A DNA stretch of 64,000 bases from contig DATCTN010000026.1 in NCBI GenBank assembly GCA_036567965.1, forward strand, positions 124,001 through 188,000, read 5' to 3'. The notes under the pieces are model-generated. The model did not search any database, had not been told where the DNA came from, and saw nothing but the letters and a program-made list of their open reading frames with translations. This stretch comes from Candidatus Kryptoniota bacterium. Its GTDB lineage: Bacteria > Bacteroidota > Ignavibacteria > Kryptoniales > JAKASW01. The translations under genes and the position numbers were made by a program. This document shows, piece by piece, positions 40,843 to 50,793 of the stretch; the stretch's first letter is position 1; each line of letters begins with the position of its first letter.

Positions 40843-42200
40843 GAATGGAAATCTCCCGTCCCGATAGATATTCGCGTTATCTGACAGCTGCCGCGCTTAT
40901 CATAGCGCTTGCCACATACTGGCGATTCAGGGAGATCGATCTCTCGACGGTCTACGCATACGTCGCGCGGCATGATGTCGTTCGAGCCGCACTGCTTACC
41001 GATCTCTCTTCTTCACGCTCGATCCTGTGGGATTTCTTTGGATTATTGAACAGGTTCCTAACGCCGGGATCGATCGAGTTTCTCAGAATAGCAGGGTTGG
41101 TAATTACCGTGTTAAATTTTGTGCTCCTCTCGTTGATGCTCGGGTACGTTCTCGGTCAGTGGGTGTGGGGAACGCTTTTGATTTTCCTGCTGGCTTTGTC
41201 GCCTCCAGCGATAATCGCTGCGGTGACGGGCGGCCCCGCGGCTGTCGCGGCGACACTCGTAATTCTCTACCTTCTTGCGCTCTACCGAAACCAATACATC
41301 TTTGGAGGACTTCTCGCCGCCGCCGCGCTCGCAGCTGGATTGCCCGGACTCATAATGTTTCTCGTCGTGGTCCTCGACTTGCTTCAGAATACCCAGGATC
41401 GAGCCAGGATCATACCTAAACTCCTGTCGGCAAGCGGCGCTTTTCTCGCGGTCACCGTCCTGATTTATTTCTACTCTTTGTATGCAGGTGAGGCGGGCCT
41501 TCTCACTATACCGCTTGGCGATCATGATCTCAACTGGAATCTTGCTGGAGCGGTTCCGCTTGTCCTGCTGGGCGCATTTGATATCGCAGGTGTCGTCTAT
41601 CTGATGGTGAAGAACAGATTCGACGTGTATAAAACGCATTTTCACACCTTTATGTTGTGGGTGACGTTCTGCGCATTGTCGGTAGTGCAGCCGACAACTC
41701 TTAATTTATTTTGCGCCCTCGTCGTCTCGTCTGTTCTTGCTGCATTCTTTCTCCAGGGATTCGCTTCTCTTTGGAAATGGAAATACGTATCGACGGGAAC
41801 ATTTGTCTTCGTCGTTTCACTTGTGTTCCTCTTCGGTGATATGTATGGGAGCAACAAGTACCTGGGAGACAAGATTTCCATCGAGACATTTGAGCAAGAT
41901 GAGGCGGTCGACCAGGTGGTGAAAACGATCAGGACTGCGAGCGGGGGAGCCCGGATCGTAACTAATTTCGCCGCCGCTCAATTCGCAGTACGATTGCACA
42001 AGCCGGTAATTGAGATCCACAGCGCTTTTCTCCCGATAGAGAATTTTCAAGACGGCGGGTACGGAACCATTTACATTGCAAGCAACATCAGTAAAGCAGA
42101 CACACTTTTGAGCGGCTGCAAGGAGCTGTTTGCCACAACCTACACTGAAGATGGTAGGACGCTTCACCTCCAGGTCATCAATTGCGAGGAAACGAAATGA
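40839..42200 (+). CDS. polytopic membrane protein, GT-C glycosyltransferase-like topology
   Basis: The product is 453 residues from the ATG at 40839, which overlaps the HAD stop. About ten hydrophobic helices (from YLTAAALIIALATYW to GTFVFVVSLVFLFGDMYG) are followed by a soluble C-terminal domain of about 100 residues (VVKTIRTASGGARIVTN to LHLQVINCEE). A periplasmic first loop after helix one (REIDLSTVYAYVARHDVVR) containing acidic residues resembles the layout of polyprenyl-sugar-using GT-C transferases such as ArnT/PMT. The exact DD/DE motif of that group is not clear, so this is a topology-based guess. It lies between sugar genes and is translationally coupled to both. Confidence 0.6.
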   Translation: MRMEISRPDRYSRYLTAAALIIALATYWRFREIDLSTVYAYVARHDVVRAALLTDLSSSRSILWDFFGLLNRFLTPGSIEFLRIAGLVITVLNFVLLSLMLGYVLGQWVWGTLLIFLLALSPPAIIAAVTGGPAAVAATLVILYLLALYRNQYIFGGLLAAAALAAGLPGLIMFLVVVLDLLQNTQDRARIIPKLLSASGAFLAVTVLIYFYSLYAGEAGLLTIPLGDHDLNWNLAGAVPLVLLGAFDIAGVVYLMVKNRFDVYKTHFHTFMLWVTFCALSVVQPTTLNLFCALVVSSVLAAFFLQGFASLWKWKYVSTGTFVFVVSLVFLFGDMYGSNKYLGDKISIETFEQDEAVDQVVKTIRTASGGARIVTNFAAAQFAVRLHKPVIEIHSAFLPIENFQDGGYGTIYIASNISKADTLLSGCKELFATTYTEDGRTLHLQVINCEETK

Positions 42201-43192
42201 CTGACAAAATCAAGATTGGAGTGGTCGGTGTGGGCCATCTCGGACAAACCCATGCCCGTCTGCTGAAACAGATTGACTTGTTTGACCTGGCAGGAGTCTA
42301 TGATATCGATTCGGCCAAGGCAACAAAGATTTCGGACGAGTTGGGCATCAGGGCTTTTTCGTCTATAGACGAAGTGAAGAGATATGTCGACGCCGTATCA
42401 ATAGTCGCACCTACCAGCGCTCACTTTGATCTCGCTGTCGATTTCATGCGGAGCGGGAAAGCGTGTTTCATCGAAAAGCCTGTGACCACGACGGTTGATG
42501 AAGCGGAAACTATAATGAAGATCGCGGCTGATAAAAAGGTCAAGGTGCAGGTGGGACACATTGAGAGATTCAACCCGGCTGTCCTCGCTCTTTCAAAGAT
42601 CAAGCTGGATCCGATGTTCATCGAATCGCATCGTCTCGCGCAGTTCAAGCCGCGCGGGATCGATGTCGCAGTCGTTCTCGATCTCATGGTCCACGACATC
42701 GACCTTATTTTGAATTTCATCAAGAGCCCCGTTGTGAGGGTTGACGCGTCGGGCGTTGGTGTAATCTCTGACACCGTCGATATCGCAAACGCCAGATTGA
42801 AATTTGAAAATGGTGCGGTCGCTAACCTGACCTCGAGCAGGATATCTCAGCGGCAGATGAGAAAAATGAGGCTGTTCCAACGTGACGCTTACATTTCCAT
42901 GGACTTCGCCGACGGCATCGCCGAGGTCTACAGGGCAGTAAAACCGGAGGAAGCTCCAGCCGGTTTTAATCTTGGAACAATAGGAATCGGCAAATCCGAA
43001 CGAATCGTTACTTACGAGCAGCCGGAGGCACCACAGGTCAACTCGTTGAAGCTTGAACTCGAGCTGTTTGCAAAGAGCATTCAGGAAGATATTCCAACTT
43101 CAGTCGGTCCTGAAGACGCACTTAAAGTCATGGTTGTTGCTGATACGATTGTAAAACAAATTGAAGAGTCGAAGTCGAAATTGAAAATCTGA
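42197..43192 (+). CDS. Gfo/Idh/MocA-family oxidoreductase
   Basis: The product is 331 residues from the ATG at 42197, which has GAGGA upstream and overlaps the previous stop. The NAD(P) motif is IGVVGVGHLGQTHA (residues 7-20). EKPVTTT carries the family's catalytic lysine, and HIERFNPAV and MVHDIDLIL line the substrate site. Such enzymes oxidise or reduce sugars, often UDP-sugars such as UDP-GlcNAc (GnnA, WlbA). With wecB and a HAD phosphatase in the same run, a nucleotide-sugar substrate is plausible, possibly for lipid A or surface glycan. Substrate not proven. Confidence 0.88.
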   Translation: MTDKIKIGVVGVGHLGQTHARLLKQIDLFDLAGVYDIDSAKATKISDELGIRAFSSIDEVKRYVDAVSIVAPTSAHFDLAVDFMRSGKACFIEKPVTTTVDEAETIMKIAADKKVKVQVGHIERFNPAVLALSKIKLDPMFIESHRLAQFKPRGIDVAVVLDLMVHDIDLILNFIKSPVVRVDASGVGVISDTVDIANARLKFENGAVANLTSSRISQRQMRKMRLFQRDAYISMDFADGIAEVYRAVKPEEAPAGFNLGTIGIGKSERIVTYEQPEAPQVNSLKLELELFAKSIQEDIPTSVGPEDALKVMVVADTIVKQIEESKSKLKI

Positions 43193-43196
43193 ACCG

Positions 43197-44645
43197 ATGA
43201 AGAAGAAGGAGTCTCACATAACGATAAACGAACCGATCCTGGATAAGATCGGTAAAATCGCGGATGACGAAAAGGTGACGGCTTACGTAGTCGGCGGCTA
43301 TGTCAGGGACATGATCATATCTCTTAATGAGCCTGCCATTTACGATTCCCCTGCCAAGGACATCGATATTGTGGTTCTGGGCGATCCTGTTCCATTTTCT
43401 AAAAAAGTGTATGAGAAGTTGAATGCTTCGGGTCTTGTCGTATTCGAAAGGTTTCGGACTTCTCAAATGATGGCGGGAAAAGTAAAGGTTGAGATAGTGG
43501 GTGCCAGAAAAGAGAAGTATGATTCGAATTCCAGGAAGCCTCAGGTCGAGGCGGCAACATTGGAAGACGATCTCGCGCGCAGAGATTTCACAATCAATGC
43601 GATGGCAGTGGCGTTGAATGGCCCTCACGTCGGGTCAAGAACGCAATCATTGGTCGATCCGTTTCACGGTGCTGAAGCGATTTCCAATCACACGGTGGAC
43701 ACTCCTCTCGATCCCGAAGAAACGTTCGGTGAAGATCCGCTCAGGATCCTGAGGGCGATCAGATTTGCATCCCGCTTCAACTTCTCTGTGTCACCCAGAG
43801 TCTATAACGCAATCAAGTCGATGAAGGAAAGGTTGTCGATAGTCTCACAGGAGCGAATCACCGATGAGTTCCTGAAGATCCTCGCGGGGTCCAGGCCGTC
43901 TGTGGGATTGCGGCTCATGCAGGAAACAGGCATCATGAAGATTGTCTTTCCTGAGATCAGTGACATGCCCGGCGTGGAGCAGCGGCAGGACCATCACCAT
44001 AAAGATGTATTTCTCCATTCGATGAGTGTGGTGGACAGTCTTGCGGGTGTCAGCCAGGACGTATGGCTGAGATTCGCCGGACTCGTACACGATATCGCGA
44101 AACCGGCGACAAAGAAATTCGTCGACGGTATCGGCTGGACTTTCCACGGCCATGACGAGATCGGCGCGCGGTGGATGAAGAAAATATTTCACCGGCTGCG
44201 AATGCCGATGGAGCACCTGCCCTATGTTGAGAAACTCGTCCGCCTCCACCTCCGTCCGATGGCACTCGCTGTTGAAGGGGTGACCGACTCAGCGATCAGG
44301 CGCCTGCTCTTCGAAGCGGGAAATGATTTCGATGATCTCATGAAACTTTGCCGCGCCGACATCACGAGCAAGAACAGAAATCTCGTCGCAGAGTACTCAT
44401 CCAACTACGACCTTGTCGAGAAACGTGCTAGGGAAGTGGAAGAAAAGGACAGGATCAAGAACTGGAAACCGCCTGTGAACGGTGATGAGATCATGCAGCT
44501 CTTCGGACTTAAGCCCGGGAGAGAAGTCGGTGTATTGAAGAAGCTGGTTGAAAGCGCGGTTCTCGACGGGATTATTCCGAACGATCATGATTCTGCGGTC
44601 GATTATCTCAAGTCGCAACGCACAAAAATCCCTCCCCGAAAGTGA
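43197..44645 (+). CDS. cca: CCA tRNA nucleotidyltransferase with HD domain
   Basis: This is a 482-residue class II nucleotidyltransferase. The N-terminus contains YVVGGYVRDM (residues 30-39) and the metal-binding DIDIVVLG. RRDFTINAMA and EDPLRILRAIRFASRF are the amino-acid template/neck motifs. An HD phosphohydrolase domain follows (LVHDIAKPAT near 298, and FHGHDEIGA). It adds or repairs the 3'-CCA end of tRNA. An A-adding poly(A) polymerase of the same family is the alternative. It begins four bases after the dehydrogenase stop, so it is probably cotranscribed with the sugar genes by position only. Confidence 0.92.
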   Translation: MKKKESHITINEPILDKIGKIADDEKVTAYVVGGYVRDMIISLNEPAIYDSPAKDIDIVVLGDPVPFSKKVYEKLNASGLVVFERFRTSQMMAGKVKVEIVGARKEKYDSNSRKPQVEAATLEDDLARRDFTINAMAVALNGPHVGSRTQSLVDPFHGAEAISNHTVDTPLDPEETFGEDPLRILRAIRFASRFNFSVSPRVYNAIKSMKERLSIVSQERITDEFLKILAGSRPSVGLRLMQETGIMKIVFPEISDMPGVEQRQDHHHKDVFLHSMSVVDSLAGVSQDVWLRFAGLVHDIAKPATKKFVDGIGWTFHGHDEIGARWMKKIFHRLRMPMEHLPYVEKLVRLHLRPMALAVEGVTDSAIRRLLFEAGNDFDDLMKLCRADITSKNRNLVAEYSSNYDLVEKRAREVEEKDRIKNWKPPVNGDEIMQLFGLKPGREVGVLKKLVESAVLDGIIPNDHDSAVDYLKSQRTKIPPRK

Positions 44646-44721
44646 AACAGTCGGGCAAGTCATCCGTCTAAATAATAGAGGCATATCTCAAAGCTGAATT
44701 TTAAATTCTGAGGAGTTTTAA

Positions 44722-46092
44722 ATGTTGAAGAAGATGATTATTCCTTGTGTTATAGCCGTATTTGCTCAAGTGGCTTTCGGACAACAGAGTGCTGCTGGAA
44801 GGCCGCTCAGCCTTCAGGACTGTATTAAGCTTGCGTTAAATCGGAATACATCCGTGTTGCAGGCTCAGTATCAAGCTGAAAGCCAGGACGCGAAGGTATT
44901 GAGCGCGTATGGGGGTCTTCTCCCGACGGTAAGCGGGAACGGCCAGTTTGCATACACCGACCAGCGCTCTCCTGTTGGTTACAGGAGCCTTCAGGGAATC
45001 CTGATACCGACAACGGGCGGAGTCAACATCAACCGGCAGTACCAGGCATGGGTCACTGCGGACTATACTCTGTTCAATGGCTTTGCGAATTACTCGACAG
45101 TCAATCAAGCCAATTCCGCAGGCGAGTCGATGGATTTAGGCTACGAGCGCGCAAGGCAGACAGCCGTATATCAGACAACTCAGAATTATCTTGCTGTCTT
45201 CAATTTTCGAGATCAACTCCAGATCAGCCGGGATAATCTAACGAGAGATCAGCAGCAACTTGAGAGTATAAAGGAATCTAACACCGTCGGCTCAGCCTCA
45301 CTTGCCCAGGTGTACCAGCAACAGGCAACCGTGAGTCAGGATGAGTATGCGCTGGTGCAGGCACAAAATGCATACGATCAGGCGCAGGCAGCTCTTCGAT
45401 TTTTCCTCGCGATCCCTGTGACGGACACGGTCACTTTTGCGGACCCATCGGTCAAAAGCGAGATAGATACCACTGAATTCGTGCAGGTCAATCAGCAATT
45501 CAGCTTGATTCCTCAACTCATGGGTAAGGCATTGGATACCAGGTCCGACTATCAAGCCGCCCAGTACAGCCTCGATGCCTCAAAATCATCTTTGTCGATT
45601 GCCAATGCGGAGTATTCACCGACTATAAGTTTGTTTACCCAATATCAATTGAGCGGGCCGCAGTTGACAGGTGCGGGCACGGATAACCTAGCCCAGAACA
45701 AGAGTTTTTACGGAGGTCTATCGATCTCTATCCCAATCTTCAACGGGTTCGTAACTCAATCCAACATCCAGCAGGCGGGAGTCGCTGTGAAAGCGTCTGA
45801 ACAAACTCTCGATGCCACAAAGCGTCAAGTGGCGCTCGATGTGTACCAGGCGTTATTGAATCTCAACGCGTCTGAGAAAGGTTACCTTGCCGCATTGAAT
45901 GCTGTCGCGGCTGCCAAAATCAATCTGGAGACGGAGCAGGAGAAATTCAGGATTGGCGGCGCTACGCTCCTTGACGTCCTTACTGCTAACGCACAATATA
46001 CGCTGGCGTTGTCAAGCAGAGTCGTCGCTGCTTACACTTATATACAGGCGAAGGAGCAGATGGAATTTGCTGTCGGAACAATTAACTACTGA
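44722..46092 (+). CDS. TolC-family outer-membrane efflux protein
   Basis: This 456-residue secreted protein has a signal peptide (MIIPCVIAVFAQVAFG). LSLQDCIKLALNRNTSVLQAQ begins the first of two TolC repeats, and the helical blocks with NGFANYSTV and NGFVTQSNIQQAGV are the conserved TolC turn regions. GGATLLDVLTANAQYTLA marks the end of the second repeat. It forms a trimeric outer-membrane channel. The ribosome site is GAGGAG. It is the first gene of an efflux operon with an HlyD adaptor, an ATPase and two permeases. Confidence 0.93.
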   Translation: MLKKMIIPCVIAVFAQVAFGQQSAAGRPLSLQDCIKLALNRNTSVLQAQYQAESQDAKVLSAYGGLLPTVSGNGQFAYTDQRSPVGYRSLQGILIPTTGGVNINRQYQAWVTADYTLFNGFANYSTVNQANSAGESMDLGYERARQTAVYQTTQNYLAVFNFRDQLQISRDNLTRDQQQLESIKESNTVGSASLAQVYQQQATVSQDEYALVQAQNAYDQAQAALRFFLAIPVTDTVTFADPSVKSEIDTTEFVQVNQQFSLIPQLMGKALDTRSDYQAAQYSLDASKSSLSIANAEYSPTISLFTQYQLSGPQLTGAGTDNLAQNKSFYGGLSISIPIFNGFVTQSNIQQAGVAVKASEQTLDATKRQVALDVYQALLNLNASEKGYLAALNAVAAAKINLETEQEKFRIGGATLLDVLTANAQYTLALSSRVVAAYTYIQAKEQMEFAVGTINY

Positions 46093-46100
46093 GGAATACA

Positions 46101-47387
46101 ATGGCGAAGAATAGCAACAAGAAAAAGAAGATTTTTATTTTGAGCGGGGCTGGAATACTGGTCCTGATTTTGGTCGCGGCGATAGTGATAGGCGGAAAGA
46201 AGGAACCTGTCATATCGGTCCAGACTGAGAAGGTCGCGCTCCGTACCATCACACAGGTTGTTACTGCTTCAGGCGACGTCGAACCGAAAGTTCTTGTCAA
46301 AATAAGTCCCGAAGTCAGCGGCGAAATAGTGGACCTTCCCGTCGTTGAGGGTCAGAAAGTGGCACAGGGACAGGTGATCGTGAAAATACGTCCTGATACC
46401 TACATCGCACAGGTTCAGCAGAGCCAGGCATATCTACAATCGCAGCTTGGCTCCCAGGATTTGGCGAAGGCGAACTACGACAATTCGACTTCCAATTACA
46501 AACGGGCACAGGAGCTGTATAAGAAGAATTTGATGAGCGATCAGGATCTCGAATCCGCGAAGACTCAGTTCGAAGTCAACAAAGCGACTTTCGAGTCTGC
46601 AAAGGCAAATGTGGCTTCGGCTCAAGCGCAGCTGGCCCAGGCGCAGGACGCTTTTAGCAAGACCACTATCCACGCGCCGATGGACGGAATCGTCAGTGTG
46701 CTGAATTCGAAACTCGGCGAACGGGTTGTCGGCACGAGTATGATGGCTGGAACGGAGATCATGGATATCGCAGACATGAATAGCATGGAAGCTCAGGTCA
46801 ATGTGGACGAAAACGATGTCGTGCTTGTCGCCGTTGGTGACACCTCGCTTTTGTCCGTTGACGCTTATCCCAACAAGAAGATAAAAGGGGTAGTTTATCA
46901 GATTGCATCCTCCGGGACCACCACCGGTGCCGGAACCCAGGATCAGGTTACAAATTTTTTGGTGAAAATAAAGATTATCGAGAAAGACGCCGAACTGAAA
47001 CCCGGCATGTCTGTTACTGCCAACATTCAGACCGCTACTCATCACGATGTCTTGTCGGTTCCGATTCAGAGCGTCACTGTCAGGATGCCGAAAGCAACAG
47101 AAGCCAAAGATCAGGGTGCTTCGTCCAACGTCAACAACGCAAAACCGAACGAAAAACATGAAACAGTCAGCGAATGCGTATTTTTGGTTGATAAGGGAGT
47201 TGCGAAAACTGTGACGGTAAAGCGAGGTATCGCCGACGATAATTACGTGGAGATAACATCAGGCCTCAAAGAAGGTGAGGAAGTTGTGAGTGGAAATTTC
47301 GTCGCGATTAGCCGGGAACTTAATGACGGCTCAAAAGTTAGAGTAGATAATAATAAGTCGTTGGCGACAAAAGCGATCGGAGGATAA
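46101..47387 (+). CDS. HlyD/MacA-family periplasmic adaptor
   Basis: This 428-residue protein is anchored by one helix ([22 protein letters not shown]). [33 protein letters not shown] is split into the two halves of a biotinyl-lipoyl-like domain, and the coiled-coil hairpin ([19 protein letters not shown] to AQAQDAFSK) joins them. [18 protein letters not shown] closes the lipoyl fold. The C-terminal beta-barrel and MP domains follow. It bridges the MacB-like pump and TolC. It starts nine bases after the tolC stop, with GAGG nearby. Confidence 0.92.
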   Translation: MAKNSNKKKKIFILSGAGILVLILVAAIVIGGKKEPVISVQTEKVALRTITQVVTASGDVEPKVLVKISPEVSGEIVDLPVVEGQKVAQGQVIVKIRPDTYIAQVQQSQAYLQSQLGSQDLAKANYDNSTSNYKRAQELYKKNLMSDQDLESAKTQFEVNKATFESAKANVASAQAQLAQAQDAFSKTTIHAPMDGIVSVLNSKLGERVVGTSMMAGTEIMDIADMNSMEAQVNVDENDVVLVAVGDTSLLSVDAYPNKKIKGVVYQIASSGTTTGAGTQDQVTNFLVKIKIIEKDAELKPGMSVTANIQTATHHDVLSVPIQSVTVRMPKATEAKDQGASSNVNNAKPNEKHETVSECVFLVDKGVAKTVTVKRGIADDNYVEITSGLKEGEEVVSGNFVAISRELNDGSKVRVDNNKSLATKAIGG

Positions 47388-47388
47388 G

Positions 47389-48135
47389 ATGGCGTCGTCG
47401 GATAAAGTCATTGAGCTGCTAAAAGTAAGTAAAGTGTACGATATGGGTGCCGAAGTTCAGGTCCAGGCACTCAAAGACATCGACCTTATAATCAACAGAG
47501 GTGAGTATGTCTCGATAATGGGCCCGTCGGGTTCGGGCAAGACGACGCTTATGAACATTCTGGGTTGTCTCGATACACCGACAAGCGGTAAGTACATGTT
47601 CAATGGCGTTGATGTCAGCGATATGGACGACAACGAGCTCGCTAAGATTCGCAACCAGGGAATCGGCTTCGTTTTCCAGACATTCAATTTGATTCCGCGT
47701 TCAGATGCACTGCATAACGTGGAATTACCTCTGATATATAGTGGTGTGCCTGCATCTGACAGAAAAGACCGGGCACTCAAAACCCTCGAAATGGTCGGGC
47801 TTGCCGAACGGGTCCACCATAAACCAAATGAGCTTTCCGGCGGGCAGCGCCAGCGTGTTGCGATTGCGAGAGCTCTTATTAATGATCCGGCGATCATTCT
47901 CGCCGACGAACCAACCGGGAATTTGGATTCGAAAACGGGCGACGAGATAATGCTGTTCATGGAAGAGTTGCACAATAAAGGGATCACGATAATTCTTGTA
48001 ACTCATGAAGAATATATCGCCGAACATTCCAAGAGGATAATTAGAATTAGGGATGGCATGATAGAAAGCGATCTGCCTTTGGAAAAGAACGGAAAAGTTC
48101 ACACTTTCCATGAGGCAGAGAAGGTGCGACAGTGA
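47389..48135 (+). CDS. MacB/LolD-type ABC transporter ATPase
   Basis: This 248-residue ATPase begins two bases after the adaptor stop. Walker A is GPSGSGKTT (45-53), the Q-loop lies in [11 protein letters not shown], the signature is [15 protein letters not shown], and Walker B is [26 protein letters not shown] holds the switch histidine. This is the MacB/LolD class that drives mechanotransmission rather than classical transport through the membrane. It works with the two FtsX-like permeases encoded next. Its stop overlaps the following GTG. Confidence 0.93.
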   Translation: MASSDKVIELLKVSKVYDMGAEVQVQALKDIDLIINRGEYVSIMGPSGSGKTTLMNILGCLDTPTSGKYMFNGVDVSDMDDNELAKIRNQGIGFVFQTFNLIPRSDALHNVELPLIYSGVPASDRKDRALKTLEMVGLAERVHHKPNELSGGQRQRVAIARALINDPAIILADEPTGNLDSKTGDEIMLFMEELHNKGITIILVTHEEYIAEHSKRIIRIRDGMIESDLPLEKNGKVHTFHEAEKVRQ

Positions 48136-49358
48136 CTTTTTGGAGTGAGTTTAATGAGGGGCTGAAACTTTCGTTTGCCGCGCTGATGGCAAACAAAATA
48201 AGAGCGGCATTGACTATGGTCAGCATATTTATAGGAATCGTTGCCGTGACTCTCATGGGCGCCGCAATTACGGGACTCACAAACTCGTTCAATAAGAGCT
48301 TCCAATTCATGGGGGTTGATGTCTTATACATTGACAAATGGCAGTGGGGCTTTGGCGGAGGCGAATGGTGGAAATATCGAAACCGTAAAGACCTGAAGCC
48401 CGAGTACGCGGAAAGAATACAGCAAGAGGCGACATTAGCTGCTGCTGTTGCACCGTCAGTTGATGAAGGTGGAATCATAAAATATAGAGACAAAGTGGCG
48501 AACAGCGTTGACATCAACGGAACTACTGCGGCGTATGCCGATGTAAGTAACATGAGCCTTGATGAGGGAAGATTCTTTACCACGGAGGAAGACCGCGGCA
48601 ATAGACCTTTGGCCGTTTTAGGCGGCGACGTCGCCGATGCTCTATTCCAAAACAGAGATCCGATCGGAGAGACGATCAAGATCAACGGATTGCCATTCCG
48701 TGTCATTGGTGTCAGGAGTAAAGAGGGAAGTTTTATGGGAATGTTCAGTCTTGACAACATCGTGTTCATCCCAATTGGTCAGTTCCAGAATATTTACGGG
48801 ACTCACTACTCCGCAACGATCGATGTTCGCGCTTCCAGCGTAGATGATCTGGATAACTCAAAGGAGGAATTGCGTGGTATAATGAGAAAGATCAGAGGTC
48901 TGGCTCCTTACCAGGAGGATGATTTCTCGATCAACCAGCAGGACCAGTTCACAAACGCATTTGACCAAATGATAATGACTGTCGGTATTGTAGGCCTTTT
49001 TGTCACTGCGCTCGCACTTTTCGTAGGCGGGATCGGAATAATGAACATAATGTTTGTCAGCGTTACGGAAAGGACCAAGGAGATCGGTATTAGAAAAGCT
49101 CTCGGTGCGCCGAGACGCACAATTCTGCTGCAATTTCTGCTCGAGGCTGTACTCATTTGTTTGGTAGGTGGACTTGCGGGACTTGCAGCATCGTACCCGT
49201 TAAGCATGCTCCTCGACAAATTCCTGGCGACGTCAATGCCTCTATCGCTTGCAATTACCGGGATTTTGATATCGCTTGTAGTAGGTGTCATCTCGGGACT
49301 CGTGCCGGCGCTCAGGGCGTCGAAACTCGATCCAGTCGATGCGTTGCGATACGAATAA
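48132..49358 (+). CDS. MacB-like permease 1 (FtsX family)
   Basis: This 408-residue permease starts at a GTG overlapping the ATPase stop (GTGA). One N-terminal helix ([23 protein letters not shown]) is followed by a large periplasmic domain (MacB_PCD type, about 210 residues), then three C-terminal helices. [33 protein letters not shown] is the conserved FtsX cytoplasmic loop. The C-terminal end [19 protein letters not shown] is standard. It moves molecules from periplasm to TolC by a bellows mechanism. Substrate unknown. Confidence 0.92.
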   Translation: MTFWSEFNEGLKLSFAALMANKIRAALTMVSIFIGIVAVTLMGAAITGLTNSFNKSFQFMGVDVLYIDKWQWGFGGGEWWKYRNRKDLKPEYAERIQQEATLAAAVAPSVDEGGIIKYRDKVANSVDINGTTAAYADVSNMSLDEGRFFTTEEDRGNRPLAVLGGDVADALFQNRDPIGETIKINGLPFRVIGVRSKEGSFMGMFSLDNIVFIPIGQFQNIYGTHYSATIDVRASSVDDLDNSKEELRGIMRKIRGLAPYQEDDFSINQQDQFTNAFDQMIMTVGIVGLFVTALALFVGGIGIMNIMFVSVTERTKEIGIRKALGAPRRTILLQFLLEAVLICLVGGLAGLAASYPLSMLLDKFLATSMPLSLAITGILISLVVGVISGLVPALRASKLDPVDALRYE

Positions 49359-49452
49359 GGATAGCTAGTGCAGACTCTAAAGGACTGCTCAGGAAATGGT
49401 TACCAGGAATCTCGCTTACCGGCGGGAATAAAATAGGCGGAGACACCGAGCT

Positions 49453-50691
49453 ATGAATAAGAATTTCATTTTGTCTGAGTGGCGAGAAAGTTTTGCAATG
49501 GCGATCTTTGCGATCCGCGCTAACAAGCTTCGTTCTAGCCTTACACTCCTGGGGATTGTAGTGGGTGTCTTCTCGATCATTGCAGTCAACACGGCGATGA
49601 CAGTTCTCCAAAACTACGTCGTATCGAAGTTGAATTCCTTGGGATCGAACACCTTTGTGGTCCGGAAATTTCCCGCTTTCTACACTAGCGATTGGGATAA
49701 ATACAGGAATCGAAAAGACATCACGTATGAACAGGCAATGGAATTAAGTAGGCAGGCTACTCTTGCAAAGAGCGTGGGAGTATTGTCGGGCACGGGAGCG
49801 AAGATCGTTCACTATCGCGATCAGAAAACGAATCCCAATGTGTCACTACTTGGCATTACTCCTGATATCTCATCAGCGCGGAACGAAATAATCGCAGAGG
49901 GCAGATCGATTGGTGAAAACGATATTGAAACTGAACAACCAGTGTGCGTCCTCGATCCGAATTTGGCCAAATCACTTTTTCTACATTCCGATCCGATTGG
50001 TGAACAGGTGACGATTGATGGCATCGGTTACACCGTTGTCGGTGTCATCGAAGACCAAGGGAACATGATTGGCCAGTTTTACTCTTTAGAAGTTCCAATC
50101 ACGACCTTCTTCGCGAGGTATGGAAAGGTGAGGAGGAGCATGAACATCTACGTGCAGGCCAAAAGCCAGGAAGTGTTAAGTGAATCTCAGGAACAGGCTG
50201 AAGGGATATTGCGCACGATCCGGCAGGTCCCGCCGGGAAAAGATGATGACTTTGATATTATTTCTAACGCGTCGATGGTAGGTCAATTCGACAAGGTGAC
50301 TCTTTACGTGAAAATCGGGGCAATAGTTGTAAGCGCGATCGCCCTCCTTGCCGCCGGCGTCGGCATTATGAATATCATGCTTGTCGGCGTCACCGAACGC
50401 ACTAGAGAAATCGGCGTCAGAAAATCCGTCGGTGCGACGAAGCGCAACATACTGATTCAATTCTTGTTGGAAGCGATAGTGCTTTGCGAAGTTGGAGGAG
50501 TGATCGGCATCCTTCTGGGCCTGCTCGGTGGAAACATGGCGGCACTTCTATTGCATTTGCAGGCGGCGTTCCCGGTCGACTGGGCAATCATTGGGCTCGT
50601 CGTGTGCTCGATGGTCGGCGTTACGTTCGGGGTTTACCCCGCATATAAAGCCGCAAGCGTCGATCCGATCGAGTCGCTCAGATACGAATGA
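49453..50691 (+). CDS. MacB-like permease 2 (FtsX family)
   Basis: This 412-residue permease is a paralogue of the one just upstream, with the same plan: helix (LRSSLTLLGIVVGVFSIIAV), periplasmic domain, three helices and the loop GVGIMNIMLVGVTERTREIGVRKSVGAT. It ends VYPAYKAASVDPIESLRYE. The periplasmic domains of the two differ clearly, so the transporter may be a heterodimer with one shared ATPase. A 94-bp gap precedes it, with no clear promoter. It is the last gene of the operon. Confidence 0.92.
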   Translation: MNKNFILSEWRESFAMAIFAIRANKLRSSLTLLGIVVGVFSIIAVNTAMTVLQNYVVSKLNSLGSNTFVVRKFPAFYTSDWDKYRNRKDITYEQAMELSRQATLAKSVGVLSGTGAKIVHYRDQKTNPNVSLLGITPDISSARNEIIAEGRSIGENDIETEQPVCVLDPNLAKSLFLHSDPIGEQVTIDGIGYTVVGVIEDQGNMIGQFYSLEVPITTFFARYGKVRRSMNIYVQAKSQEVLSESQEQAEGILRTIRQVPPGKDDDFDIISNASMVGQFDKVTLYVKIGAIVVSAIALLAAGVGIMNIMLVGVTERTREIGVRKSVGATKRNILIQFLLEAIVLCEVGGVIGILLGLLGGNMAALLLHLQAAFPVDWAIIGLVVCSMVGVTFGVYPAYKAASVDPIESLRYE

Positions 50692-50728
50692 TAAGAAAAT
50701 AAAAAGACAAAGGTCAATAGTCGCAAAA

Positions 50729-50770
50729 GATAAGTTGTAACAAGGACAGGTCGCGCAGTACCAGCTTATC
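50729..50770. terminator. hairpin between convergent genes
   Basis: GATAAGTTG at 50729 pairs with CAGCTTATC at 50762-50770 (nine pairs, one G-U) with a 24-base loop. It lies between the efflux operon and the convergent Rossmann-protein gene and could act in both directions. Weak support. Confidence 0.3.
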
Positions 50771-50793
50771 TAGCTTTGACGTTTGCCTTTTCA

